64,000 nucleotides of DNA from VRUE01 sp963708115 (GTDB lineage: Bacteria; Actinomycetota; Thermoleophilia; Solirubrobacterales; 70-9): NCBI GenBank assembly GCA_963708115.1, contig CAVPRX010000001.1, positions 1,054,001 to 1,118,000 on the forward strand, written 5' to 3'. A program made the position numbers and the translations under genes. The notes below the pieces were generated by a model. It did no database searches. It worked only from the letters and a program-made list of their open reading frames with translations, and was not told the DNA's origin. Positions 31,645 to 39,820 of the stretch are shown piece after piece (the first letter of the stretch is position 1; every line of letters starts with the position of its first letter).

Positions 31645-32109
31645 ATGGCCGCGAAAAAACAGTCGTCCGGCAAAGCGACGAAAAAAGCGAAAGCCGGGAC
31701 GCGCGCCAAAAAAGCGTCCGCTCGCAAACCGGCTTCGAAATCGAAAGCCAAAGGCAAAGCGAAACCAAAAGCAAAAGCCGCCAAAAAATCGGCTAGCCGA
31801 AGCAACGTCACCGGCCTCGACAAGAGCGTCGAGCAGTTCCGCGAGAGCCTTGAACACAGCGTGACCCTGAGCCGCGACCGCCTGCAGGAGGTCGTCGACG
31901 ACGCCGTCAAGCGGGGGCGGATGACCCGCGGCGATGCCGAGAAGATGGTCTCCGACATGATCAAACGCGGTCGCCGGCAGACCGACGGCCTGCTCAAAGA
32001 GCTGGAGCGGCTGGTCACGCAAGCGCGCAAAGAGGTCGGCGGCCGTACCGCGCCGGTGCGCAAACAAGCGACCCAGGCAGCGCGCCGCGCGCGCAAGAAA
32101 CTCGGCTAG
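31645..32109 (+). CDS. Lys/Ala-rich histone-like protein with a phasin-like C-terminus
   Basis: The product (154 residues; ATG 31645 with AGGAGG upstream) starts with ~50 residues made almost only of Lys, Ala, Ser, Arg and Gly (AAKKQSSGKATKKAKAGTRAKKASARKP), like bacterial H1-type and PhaF-type tails that bind DNA. The rest (NVTGLDKSVEQFRESLEHSVTLSRDRLQEVVDDAVKRGRMTRGDAEKMVSDMIKRGRRQTDGLLKELERLV) is an amphipathic helical region like polyhydroxyalkanoate-granule or phasin-like proteins, then a second basic tail. It may compact DNA or link DNA to granules. Many Lys codons are AAA, which is unusual next to GC-rich neighbours. The next gene starts directly at its stop codon. Confidence 0.78.
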   Translation: MAAKKQSSGKATKKAKAGTRAKKASARKPASKSKAKGKAKPKAKAAKKSASRSNVTGLDKSVEQFRESLEHSVTLSRDRLQEVVDDAVKRGRMTRGDAEKMVSDMIKRGRRQTDGLLKELERLVTQARKEVGGRTAPVRKQATQAARRARKKLG

Positions 32110-33450
32110 GTGAGCGGCGCCGGGACCGCAACACGGCCGCGGCGCGGCGAGCTGCTCGAGGTCGAGATCGACTCGCTCGCCTTCGGCGGGCGGGGGGTCG
32201 CCCGGGTCGACGGCTACGTGGTCTTCGTCTCCGGCGGCCTGCCGGGCGATCTGGTCCGGGCCGAGATCACCAAACCGAAGGGCCGCTTCGCCGAGGCGCG
32301 GGCAGTCGAGCTGCTGCGGCCCGGTGACGACCGCGTCGCCAACCGTTGCCTGCACGAAGGCGAGCCCTGTCCAGGCGCACCGTGGCAGGGCCTCGCCTAC
32401 GAGCAGCAGCTGATCCACAAGCGCGACCAGGTCGACGAGGCGCTGCGGCGGATCGGCGGGCTCGACGGCTTCGAGCTGGAGGAGATCGAGCCGGCACAGG
32501 AACAGTGGCGCTACCGCAACAAGCTCGAATACTCCTTCGGCGCCCGCGACGATGAGACCGTCCTCGGCTTCCATGCCAGTGGCCGCTGGGACCTGGTGGT
32601 CGGGGTCGAGGACTGCCTGCTCGCCTCCGAGCGCGGCAACGCCGCCCGCAACGAGGTGCGCAAGTGGGCGCGCGAGGAATCGGTTGCCCCCTACGACCGG
32701 CCTGCGGGCACCGGCGTGCTCACCAACCTGGTCGTGCGCGAGGGACGGCGCAGTGGCCAGATCCAGACCCGCCTCGTGACCACACAGAAGCGCTTCCCCA
32801 AGCCCCCGGTCGATCTGCACACGGTGGTCGAGGACGGCTCGGGAGGCAGCGAGGGCCCGACAGGCGTGCTCGGCGAGGAGATGCTGCGCGAGCAGCTCTG
32901 CGGGCTCGACTTCGAGATGTCCTACAACGCCTTCTTCCAGACCAACACCGAGATGGCCGAGCGCCTCTACTCGGTGGCCACCGAGTACGCGGGGCTGAGC
33001 GGCGGCGAGCGGGTCTTCGACCTCTACTGCGGGATCGGCACGATCGGCCTGACGATGGCGGCCAAGGCCGGCGAGGTCTGGGGGCTGGAGATCGTCCCCG
33101 ACGCGATCGCCGACGCCGAGCGCAACGCCGAGCGCAACGGGATCGAGAACGCCCGCTTCATGGCCGGCAGCGCCCGCACGGGCGTGCGGCCGCTGGTCGA
33201 GGAGGCCGGCAAGCCCGACGTCGTGCTGCTCGACCCGCCCCGCCCCGGCCTCTCGCAGAAGATCGTCCGGCGCGTGCTCGAGTGCGAGGCGAAGCGGATC
33301 GTCTACGTCTCCTGCAACCCGACCACGCTGGCGCCGAACGCCGCGCAACTGGTCGAGGCGGGCTATACCCTGCGCCGCGTGAAGCCGGTCGACATGTTCC
33401 CCCAGACCCCGCATATCGAGTGCGTCGCCTTGCTGGAGAAGACGTCATGA
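32110..33450 (+). CDS. TRAM-domain 23S rRNA (uracil-5-)-methyltransferase, RlmD-type
   Basis: The 446-residue protein (GTG at 32110, immediately after the previous stop) has an N-terminal TRAM domain (LLEVEIDSLAFGGRGVARVDGYVVFVSGGLPGDLVRAEI) and a cysteine-bearing region (HEGEPCPGAPWQGLAYEQQLIHKRDQV). The SAM-dependent core has FFQTNTEMAERLYSVA, VFDLYCGIGTIGLTMA, LDPPRPGL and the catalytic YVSCNPTTLAPN. It methylates uridine C5 in 23S rRNA or tRNA; RlmD/RumA/TrmA-type substrates cannot be separated by eye. It overlaps the next gene as ATGA. Confidence 0.9.
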   Translation: MSGAGTATRPRRGELLEVEIDSLAFGGRGVARVDGYVVFVSGGLPGDLVRAEITKPKGRFAEARAVELLRPGDDRVANRCLHEGEPCPGAPWQGLAYEQQLIHKRDQVDEALRRIGGLDGFELEEIEPAQEQWRYRNKLEYSFGARDDETVLGFHASGRWDLVVGVEDCLLASERGNAARNEVRKWAREESVAPYDRPAGTGVLTNLVVREGRRSGQIQTRLVTTQKRFPKPPVDLHTVVEDGSGGSEGPTGVLGEEMLREQLCGLDFEMSYNAFFQTNTEMAERLYSVATEYAGLSGGERVFDLYCGIGTIGLTMAAKAGEVWGLEIVPDAIADAERNAERNGIENARFMAGSARTGVRPLVEEAGKPDVVLLDPPRPGLSQKIVRRVLECEAKRIVYVSCNPTTLAPNAAQLVEAGYTLRRVKPVDMFPQTPHIECVALLEKTS

Positions 33451-34223
33451 GTCGCGGCTTCGGTGTCGCGGCAGGACTCGACCCGGAGGTGGCAAGGCCG
33501 CTCGCCGCTCGCTGCGCCGAGCTCGGGTACGACTCGGTCTGGTCCAACGACCACCCCGGCGCCAAGGGGCTGGAGACGCTTGCCGAGTTCGCCGCCGCCG
33601 CGCCCGAGGTCGAGCTCGGCGTCGCGGTGATCGCGCTCGACCGCACGCCGCCGCAGGAGATCGCCGCCGACATCGAGCGGCTCGGCCTCGACCGGGCGAG
33701 GCTCTGGCTCGGCGTCGGCGCCGGCTTCTCCGAGAAGCCGCTGACGCGGATGCGCGAGTCCCTCCCCGAGCTGCGCGAGGCGCTGCCCGGCGTCCGCCTC
33801 GTCCTCGCCGCGATGGGCCCGAAGATGTGCGCCCTGGCCGGTGCCGAGTTCGACGGCGCCTTCTTCAACTGGATGACGCCCGAGTTCGCCGCCCGCGCGC
33901 GACTCCAGGTCGAGGCCGGTGCCGAGGGAGCGGGGCGCGAGTCACCGCCGGTCTTCGGCTACGTCCGCACCGCCGTCGGCCCCGACGCCGCCGAGCGCCT
34001 CGCCAAGGAGGAGTCCTTCTACCGAGACCTCCACGCCGGCTACCGCAACCACTTCGACCGCCTAGCCGAGCCCGAGGGCACGGTGGGCGTGGCGGCCGCC
34101 GACAGCGACACAGCCAAAAAGAAGCTAGCCGCCTACACCGCCCTCGACACCATCGTGGTCAGAGGCTTGGCCAGCGCCAAGATCGACGCCATGGCCGCGG
34201 TGGCCGAAGCCGCCGCCCCCTAG
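33447..34223 (+). CDS. LLM-class (F420- or flavin-dependent) oxidoreductase
   Basis: The product (258 residues, ATG 33447, overlapping the previous stop) has the luciferase-like TIM barrel signatures: GYDSVWSNDHPGAKGLETLAEFAAAAPEVELGVAVIALDRTPPQEIAADIERLGLDRARLWLGVGAGFSEKP, then VRLVLAAMGPKMCALAGAEFDGAFFNW. Actinobacterial members often use F420. Substrate unknown. It is shorter than typical (about 300), lacking part of the variable insertion. It is convergent with the uracil-DNA glycosylase gene (4-base overlap of stops). Confidence 0.87.
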   Translation: MSRGFGVAAGLDPEVARPLAARCAELGYDSVWSNDHPGAKGLETLAEFAAAAPEVELGVAVIALDRTPPQEIAADIERLGLDRARLWLGVGAGFSEKPLTRMRESLPELREALPGVRLVLAAMGPKMCALAGAEFDGAFFNWMTPEFAARARLQVEAGAEGAGRESPPVFGYVRTAVGPDAAERLAKEESFYRDLHAGYRNHFDRLAEPEGTVGVAAADSDTAKKKLAAYTALDTIVVRGLASAKIDAMAAVAEAAAP

Positions 34224-34882
34224 TACGGCGGCAGGTCCTCGTACCAGTCGCCGAGGGTCTTGAAGGAGCGCCAGAAGCGTTGCTTGGCGTTCTCTTCGTC
34301 GAGCGACTCGTCGATGTCGGGGGTATAGAGGGCGTCGATGGTCGGGGTGAAGGCCTGGATCTCGCCCTCGCGCGGCTCGATCTTGCGCGAGAGGGGGATA
34401 TCGAGACCGTTGAGGACGCGCAGGGCGGGCTCGCCCATTACGACGACGATCTTCGGCTGCACGATCGCCAACTCTTCGACCACGCGCCGGATGCACTCCT
34501 CGGCGGCCAGGTCGGGCTCGGCGATCGGGCACTTGACGCAGAGCGTGCCGTAGACGACCAGGGGGTCGATTCCCAGCCGTTTGAAGCTTTTCATCAGCGC
34601 GTTGCCGGCGCGGCCGTAGAAGGCGACCCCCTCTTCGATCTCGGCGACGCCAGGGGCGTGCTTGATCATGAAGACGTCGGCCTGCGGGTGACCCGAGCCC
34701 AGCACCGGCATCAACTTGCCGCGCGGGCAGTGCGGGCACTCCTGCAGCGCGTGGGTCATCTGGTTGAGCTCGCGGATCGCTCGCTCCAGGTACTTCTCTC
34801 TTATCTCGTCGTCGGTCGCCGGCATGCTCGGCGATCTCTTTGACGGCTCGGGCGCGGCTCCTTTCGAACGAGCCTCCTGCAT
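34220..34882 (-). CDS. Uracil-DNA glycosylase superfamily protein (family 4/5-like, Fe-S)
   Basis: The 220-residue protein shows four cysteines in family-4-like positions (ECPHC, CVKCP, EECIRR), consistent with a 4Fe-4S cluster. Its fold motifs are IKHAPGVAEIEEGVAFYGRAGNALMKSFKRLGIDPLVVYGTLCVKCP and PKIVVVMGEPALRVLNGL. The usual GEAPG(xx)ED catalytic motif is KHAPGVAEIEEG here, so activity or specificity may differ. It would remove uracil or related damage from DNA. The ATG at 34882 overlaps the upstream stop (TGATG), so it is coupled to the glycosyltransferase/PHP gene; ATG 34825 is an alternative. Confidence 0.8.
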   Translation of the reverse strand: MQEARSKGAAPEPSKRSPSMPATDDEIREKYLERAIRELNQMTHALQECPHCPRGKLMPVLGSGHPQADVFMIKHAPGVAEIEEGVAFYGRAGNALMKSFKRLGIDPLVVYGTLCVKCPIAEPDLAAEECIRRVVEELAIVQPKIVVVMGEPALRVLNGLDIPLSRKIEPREGEIQAFTPTIDALYTPDIDESLDEENAKQRFWRSFKTLGDWYEDLPPY

Positions 34883-36174
34883 CAGCTCTTGCTCGCCCGT
34901 CCGCCCACCGAGCGGCGTTTTTTACGCGGCCTTCCGCCCCGCACCGGCTTGGCGTCTGGGACGCTGCGCTTCGGTGCCTTCGGCCGCCCCGCGGTCTGCA
35001 GCAGCTTCAGCGCTTGCACGTAGACGAGGTTCTTGTGCTTGCGGGTGATGTCGGCATCGCGCATCGCCTCGAGGAACTCGGCCGGCCCGTCGAACTCGTG
35101 GATCCGCACCCGCACGCTGCCCAGCCCCTGGGCGACGTGGCTGTCGGAGCCGGCGCCGGAGACGATCCGGTACTTGCGGGCAAAACGCTCGGCCTCTTCG
35201 TTGAAGGCGGTCAATGCCACGCGCGGGTTGAAGACCTCGAGGATGTCGATCTCCTCGACGATGTCGAGCAGGTGCTCGTAGTCGGGGACCGAGTGGAAGC
35301 GGTCGAACGGGTGGGGAACGTAGACGAGCCCCCCCTGGTCGCGGATCGCCGCGATCGTCTCCGCCATCGTCATGCCGCGCGGGATCTTCTCCTCGAGGAA
35401 GAGGCCGATCACCTCGCCCTGCTCGGCGGTCTTCACCTCCTCGGCGACGATCACCTCGATGCCGCCCATCTCGGCCGCGATGCGCCGCGCCTCCAGCGCG
35501 CCGGAGACCTCGTTGTGGTCGGTGATCGCGATTGCGCCGAGGCCGCGGTCGCGCGCCGTCTCCAGCAGAACCTTGACCGGCGTCGCGCAGTCGGGGGAGT
35601 GGTCGGTGTGCATGTGCAGGTCGACCTCGATGAGCGGGCGGGGGGCGATCCGCCGGCGCACCTCGGGGTTGCCCGTCGGGTCGTGCCGACGAGCGAGCAG
35701 CCGGCGGTAGATCGCTTCGAACTCAGCCGCGACGGCAGCCCAATCGCGTCCCTCCCCCGCCGGTTCGACCAGCTCGTAGGGCCCGGGGAAGTAGCTCTCC
35801 AGCAGCTCGCCGGTGGCCGGCGTGGCGACGGTGCGGGCGTCGAGCCGGCCGAAGAAGATCTCGACCAGCGGCCGCGCCACCTGGGTCGAGAGCACCCGCT
35901 CCTGGGGCTTGTGGAAGGTGGCGACGTTGAGCGAGTAGGAGTGGCGCAGCGCCGCCGAGGAGACGCTGGGTGCGAACGGCTCGTGGACGTGGACGATGTC
36001 GGGCGGGTTGGAGCCGAGCAGGCGCTTGGTCGAGTCGCCGGCGAAGACCCGCTGCACCCGGTGGCCGCGCCGCTCCAGCTCCTCGGACACCCGCGCGACG
36101 AACTCGTTGACCCGGTTGGCGGTGCCGCGCCGGTGGGGCGTGACCTGGACTATCGAGAGCGGCTCCACCGGCAC
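34882..36174 (-). CDS. Truncated GT-B glycosyltransferase domain fused to a PHP phosphoesterase domain
   Basis: Residues 1-~165 match the N-terminal Rossmann half of a GT4 glycosyltransferase (LSIVQVTPHRRGTANRVNEFVARVSEELERRGHRV; PDIVHVHEPFAPSVSS; NVATFHKPQERV). They jump from YFPGPYELVEPAG straight to a GT-like C-terminal helix DWAAVAAEFEAIYRRLLARRH; the donor-binding second Rossmann domain is missing. Residues ~185-400 are a PHP domain: IEVDLHMHTDHSPDC, AIAITDHNEVSG, VAEEVKT, VYVPHPFDRFH, NPRV and GSDSHVAQGLG supply the metal ligands. The C-terminus is basic (RPRKKRRSVGGRASKS). It is likely a phosphoesterase with a degenerate sugar-binding module. It is coupled to the downstream glycosylase gene and preceded by a terminator. 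Confidence 0.85.
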   Translation of the reverse strand: MPVEPLSIVQVTPHRRGTANRVNEFVARVSEELERRGHRVQRVFAGDSTKRLLGSNPPDIVHVHEPFAPSVSSAALRHSYSLNVATFHKPQERVLSTQVARPLVEIFFGRLDARTVATPATGELLESYFPGPYELVEPAGEGRDWAAVAAEFEAIYRRLLARRHDPTGNPEVRRRIAPRPLIEVDLHMHTDHSPDCATPVKVLLETARDRGLGAIAITDHNEVSGALEARRIAAEMGGIEVIVAEEVKTAEQGEVIGLFLEEKIPRGMTMAETIAAIRDQGGLVYVPHPFDRFHSVPDYEHLLDIVEEIDILEVFNPRVALTAFNEEAERFARKYRIVSGAGSDSHVAQGLGSVRVRIHEFDGPAEFLEAMRDADITRKHKNLVYVQALKLLQTAGRPKAPKRSVPDAKPVRGGRPRKKRRSVGGRASKS

Positions 36175-36186
36175 AGGGCAAGCATA

Positions 36187-36210
36187 AGAGCCCGCCGCAA
36201 GGCGGGCTCT
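36187..36210. terminator. Terminator hairpin after ino1
   Basis: AGAGCCCGCC and GGCGGGCTCT pair around a GCAA tetraloop, immediately after the ino1 stop (minus strand) and before the start of the next minus-strand gene. No long T-run, but the GNRA-closed stem is strong. Confidence 0.75.
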
Positions 36211-36212
36211 CG

Positions 36213-37373
36213 CTAGGCCTTCGTCTCGACCGGAGAGGGCGCCGGCGACTTGCCGCGCGCGTGCTTGGCGATGAACTCCTCGGTCTGCTCGCGCGCCTCG
36301 TCGTCAGGCCGCTGACTGTGCGGCGACTTCATCAAGTAGCTGGACGGGCCGTCGAGCTGGCCGGCGATGCCGTTGTTCAACGCCAGCTTGATCATCCGCA
36401 CGGCGTCGATCACGACGCCGGCCGAGTTCGGCGAGTCCCAGACCTCGAGCTTGAGCTCGAGGTTGAGCGGTACGTCGCCGAACGATTTGCCCTCGAGGCG
36501 GATGTGCGCCCACTTGCGGTCGGTCAGCCACGGGACGTAGTCGGAAGGACCGACGTGGACGTCCTCGGCGGGCAGGTCGTGGCCCATGATCGAGGTGACC
36601 GCGTTGGTCTTCGAGATCTTCTTCGAGTCGAGCCGCTCGCGCTCGAGCATGTTGTAGAAGTCCATGTTGCCGCCGACGTTGAGCTGCGAAGTGCGCTCGA
36701 CGCGCACGCCGCGGTCGTGGAAGAGACGGGCGAGCTGGCGGTGGACGATCGTCGCGCCGACCTGGGACTTGATGTCGTCGCCGATGATCGGCAACCCGGC
36801 CTCTTCGAAGCGCTTGCCCCAGTAGTCCTCGCGGGCGATGAAGACCGGCAGGCAGTTGACGAAGCCGACGCCCGCGGCGAGCGCCTGCTCGACGTACCAC
36901 TTGACCGCGTCCTCGGAGCCGACCGGCAGGTAGCAGACCAGCACGTCCGCCTTGGTCTCCTTGAGGATGCCGACGATGTCGGCGGTCTCGCCCGGCGCTT
37001 TGGTGATCTTCTCTTTCAGGTACTTGCCAAGCCCGTCGTGAGTCATGCCGCGCTCGACCTTGACTCCCAGCTCGGGGACGTCGGCGAACTTGATCGTGTC
37101 GTTCTGTCCCGACCAGATCGCCTCGGAGAGGTCTTTGCCGACCTTCTCGGAGTCGATGTCGAAGGCGGCGACGAACTCGACGTCGCGGACGTGATAGCCG
37201 CCGAGGTCGACGTGCATCAGACCCGGGACTTCGTCCGCCGGGTCGGCGTCCTTGTAGTACTGGATGCCCTGGATGAAGGAGTTGGCGCAGTTGCCGACGC
37301 CGACGATCGCGACGCGGACCTTCTCGTCCGCCTGGGCGACGCCGTTGCCGTTTGCTCCGTTCGTCTCGCTCAT
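36213..37373 (-). CDS. ino1: Myo-inositol-1-phosphate synthase
   Basis: The 386-residue protein contains VRVAIVGVGNCANSFIQGIQYYKD (NAD site), KADVLVCYLPVGSEDAVKWYVEQALAAG, FVNCLPVFIA, GDDIKSQVGATIVHRQLARLF, LNVGGNMDFYNM and DSPNSAGVVIDAVRMIKLALN, the full set for the actinobacterial inositol-3-phosphate synthase family. It converts glucose 6-phosphate to inositol 3-phosphate, the precursor of phosphatidylinositol and, in actinobacteria, mycothiol. It follows the CDP-alcohol phosphatidyltransferase gene by 61 bases and is probably in one operon with it and the PAP2 gene. Confidence 0.95.
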   Translation of the reverse strand: MSETNGANGNGVAQADEKVRVAIVGVGNCANSFIQGIQYYKDADPADEVPGLMHVDLGGYHVRDVEFVAAFDIDSEKVGKDLSEAIWSGQNDTIKFADVPELGVKVERGMTHDGLGKYLKEKITKAPGETADIVGILKETKADVLVCYLPVGSEDAVKWYVEQALAAGVGFVNCLPVFIAREDYWGKRFEEAGLPIIGDDIKSQVGATIVHRQLARLFHDRGVRVERTSQLNVGGNMDFYNMLERERLDSKKISKTNAVTSIMGHDLPAEDVHVGPSDYVPWLTDRKWAHIRLEGKSFGDVPLNLELKLEVWDSPNSAGVVIDAVRMIKLALNNGIAGQLDGPSSYLMKSPHSQRPDDEAREQTEEFIAKHARGKSPAPSPVETKA

Positions 37374-37434
37374 GAAGCTCTAAGTTCCTCTCTCGATCTG
37401 GCCGGTGGGCAAACTAACCCACCGTTCCGACTGG

Positions 37435-38100
37435 TTACAGCTCGGGCGGCCGCGAGGCCTCTCTCGATAGCTCGTTTCGGACGTGCCATACGCGTTGGAT
37501 CGTCGTGACGATGGTCAGCACCGCGATCAGGTAGACCGCCGGCGCCAGAAGCTCGAAATCGCCGAGCCCGGCGCCCTTGGCGAAGACCAAGCCCACCGAG
37601 AGTATTACTACCCGCACGGGCCGCGTCGCCAACCCGACCTTGCACTCGACCCCCAGCGCCTCGGCACGGGCACGGGTGTAGGAGACCATCAGCGAGCCGA
37701 GCACCGCGACCACGCACATCGCGGCGGCGAAATCGTCGCCCGTCGCGGCGAAGTAGCCGGCGACCGCGGCGAGCACGATCCCCTCCTCGATCCGGTCGAG
37801 GGTCGAGTCGAGGAAGGCGCCGAACAGCGTCCCCTTGCCCGACATCCGCGAGTAGCGGCCATCGAGCGTGTCCATCACCGAGCCGAGGATGAAGGCGATC
37901 CCGGCCAGGAAGAAGAGGCGCTGCGTGACGAGGGCGGCGGCGATCAGGTTGCCGATCAAGCCGGCGACCGAGATCGCATTCGGGGTCAGCCGCGACTCGA
38001 TCAGCCGCTCCCGTGCGTAGGAGCGAAGCTCCTGTCCGTTGCGGGCCTGGCGCCCGTTGCGGCGATTGCTCGGGGCGCTCGGAGGCGCCGAAGAATCCAT
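37435..38100 (-). CDS. CDP-alcohol phosphatidyltransferase, probable phosphatidylinositol phosphate synthase
   Basis: The product (221 residues, ATG 38100) is an inner-membrane enzyme with the family signature DTLDGRYSRMSGKGTLFGAFLDSTLDR, which supplies the DxxDG...G...DxxxD metal site (the small residue before Arg is Ser). It has five to six membrane helices and an amphipathic N-terminus (RERLIESRLTPNAISVAGLIGN). It transfers a phosphatidyl group from CDP-diacylglycerol to an alcohol; adjacency to ino1 argues for inositol phosphate as acceptor, glycerol 3-phosphate being the alternative. The open frame upstream of the ATG is a shadow of the PAP2 gene. Confidence 0.88.
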   Translation of the reverse strand: MDSSAPPSAPSNRRNGRQARNGQELRSYARERLIESRLTPNAISVAGLIGNLIAAALVTQRLFFLAGIAFILGSVMDTLDGRYSRMSGKGTLFGAFLDSTLDRIEEGIVLAAVAGYFAATGDDFAAAMCVVAVLGSLMVSYTRARAEALGVECKVGLATRPVRVVILSVGLVFAKGAGLGDFELLAPAVYLIAVLTIVTTIQRVWHVRNELSREASRPPEL

Positions 38101-38147
38101 TGCATTGAGGCTAGACGATCCGTTGCCGGGAATGGCGGAGAGGAAGG

Positions 38148-38933
38148 CTAAGCCTCGATCTCCTGCGGCGAGAAGCGGCTGCGCCAGCCCCACGCCTCCG
38201 GCCGCGCACGGGCCAGCAGGCGAGCGGCGACCAGCGCCGACGTGACCGCGACCATCCAGCCCAAGCCGACGTCGACCCAGTAGTGGTTGCCGGTGACGAT
38301 CACGACCCAGGCGATCAACAGCGGCCAGGCGGCCCAGAAGGCTTTGGGGATCCAGTGGCGGCAGACCCTGACGCCGGTGGCGCCGATCATCAGCGCGAAG
38401 GCGCAGTGCATGCTCGGCACCGCCGCGTAGGGGTTGATGAAGACTTTGGCCAGGCTGGAGTCGTGGTTGACGTTGGAGAAATCGGTGATCGTGTCGACGA
38501 AGCCGTGCTGGGGGAACATCCGCGGCGGCGCGGTCGGGTACAGCGTGTAGCCGACCAGCGCGATCCCCATCGAGACGACGAACATGTTGCGGACGAAGTA
38601 ATAGGACTCGTTGCGGAAGAGGTAGAGCCAGACCAGGAAGCCGAGCGCGATCGAGAACTGCGCGTTGAGGTAGAGCTGGTTGGCGAGGTCGACCACCCAG
38701 TGGGCGGGCAGGAAGAACGCCTGCAGGCTGGGCTCGAACAGGGTGTTGGTCGAGCGCTCGATGTCGATCACCTGCTGCCCGTGGGCGATCGCCTCGGCGC
38801 GCTGGCCGTCGGCGATGCCACGGACCAGCTCGTAGGCGACGTCGACGCCGACCAGGATGCCGATCTGGCGACCAAAATCGCCCCAGCCCTGGGGCAGGCG
38901 CGACCCAATCGCACGAAGGGCACGAGACATCAT
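38148..38933 (-). CDS. PAP2-family membrane phosphatase/transferase (IPC-synthase-like)
   Basis: The 261-residue protein has about six membrane helices and the PAP2 motifs YPTAPPRMFP, AAVPSMHCAFAL (PSMH) and TGNHYWVDVGLG (GNHYxxDV). The spacing and the DFSNVNHDSSLAK segment resemble the inositol-phosphorylceramide synthase branch (PAP2_3). With ino1 and the phosphatidyltransferase it suggests dephosphorylation of phosphatidylinositol phosphate or another inositol-lipid step. Just upstream (38934-38959) are two perfect short palindromes, CCAATT-GT-AATTGG and CCCGTTAACGGG, possibly regulatory. Confidence 0.85.
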   Translation of the reverse strand: MMSRALRAIGSRLPQGWGDFGRQIGILVGVDVAYELVRGIADGQRAEAIAHGQQVIDIERSTNTLFEPSLQAFFLPAHWVVDLANQLYLNAQFSIALGFLVWLYLFRNESYYFVRNMFVVSMGIALVGYTLYPTAPPRMFPQHGFVDTITDFSNVNHDSSLAKVFINPYAAVPSMHCAFALMIGATGVRVCRHWIPKAFWAAWPLLIAWVVIVTGNHYWVDVGLGWMVAVTSALVAARLLARARPEAWGWRSRFSPQEIEA

Positions 38934-38961
38934 CCAATTGTAATTGGCCCGTTAACGGGTG

Positions 38962-39797
38962 CTAGTTGATGAAGCTGAGGACGCGGTCTATGACTCTTTG
39001 ATCGTCGATCCAGGGCCAGTGGCCTGCGCCCGATGAACGATCTCTACCTCGGCGTTGGGAAGGGCTTCCGTGTGGGCTTGGGCGAACTTGAGCTGGGTAT
39101 GTAGGGATCACGGTCGCCCCAGAGAATCAGCGCCGGGCAGGTGAGCTTGTCGAGGTTCCTGCCCGCGGCGACGAGGCGGCTGGGGTCCGCATGGCGATAG
39201 AGAGCAAGGATGGCCGCCTGGGTGCCCCTGTCCCAGTGGTCCCACACCGCGTCGACCAGCTCGGCGGGCGGTCGGGCGGCGATTCCCCATGGCTTGGCGC
39301 ATGGTCAGCGCCATCGAGGCCCGGGTGGTCGTGGCGTTGGCGATCTCGCCGAACGGACGGCGGCGCCAGATCTGCGCCACCCAGTGCCAGCGGTAGCCGG
39401 GCAGCAGCGGGATCACGTTGAGGATCGCGAGCTTCTCGATCAGATCCGGGCGCCGCTGCGCGCCGATCAAAGCAAGCGAGCCCCAGTCGTGGACGACGAG
39501 CTTGCGCCGCCCGACCCCCAGCTCGTCGAGGCAGCGCTCCAGGAAAGCCGAAAGCCCGTACATCGAGTAGTCGAAGCGGTCCGGGCTCGGGTGGTCCGAG
39601 CGACCCCAGCCCGGCATGTCAATCGCGATCGACGGCCCGCCGCGCTCCATGAAAGGCACCCAGTCCTCGCCGTGGCTGGGGTTGCCGTGGCAGTAGACGA
39701 CCGGCGTCCCCTCCCCCGGCACGCGCCGGTAGAAGACGCGGATGCCGTCGAGGACCAGCTCCCCCGCTTCGATCGCGTTCGCCACGGGACGGAGCAT
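38962..39797 (-). pseudogene. Alpha/beta-hydrolase (haloalkane dehalogenase-like) with several frameshifts
   Basis: The N-terminal two thirds reads VFYRRVPGEGTPVVYCHGNPSHGEDWVPFMERGGPSIAIDMPGWGRSDHP and LVVHDWGSLALIGAQRRPDLIEKLAI, the oxyanion HGNP and nucleophile HDWG elbow of this family. The frame then shifts near 39285; AVWDHWDRGTQAAILALYRHADP...CPALILWGDRDPYIP continues in another frame, shifts again near 39095, and ends RAGHWPWIDDQRVIDRVLSFIN with the catalytic His after a third shift near 39030. With three indels, true decay is more likely than error, although the intact ends suggest it is recent. Confidence 0.82.
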
Positions 39798-39820
39798 AGG
39801 CGCCGAATAGGGTCCCGGCC

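Noticed and set aside
31555..33414. 619-residue minus-strand open frame
   Set aside because: Antisense to the histone-like and RlmD-type genes, which have full motif sets.
36261..37508. 415-residue plus-strand open frame
   Set aside because: Antisense shadow of ino1, whose motifs are complete.
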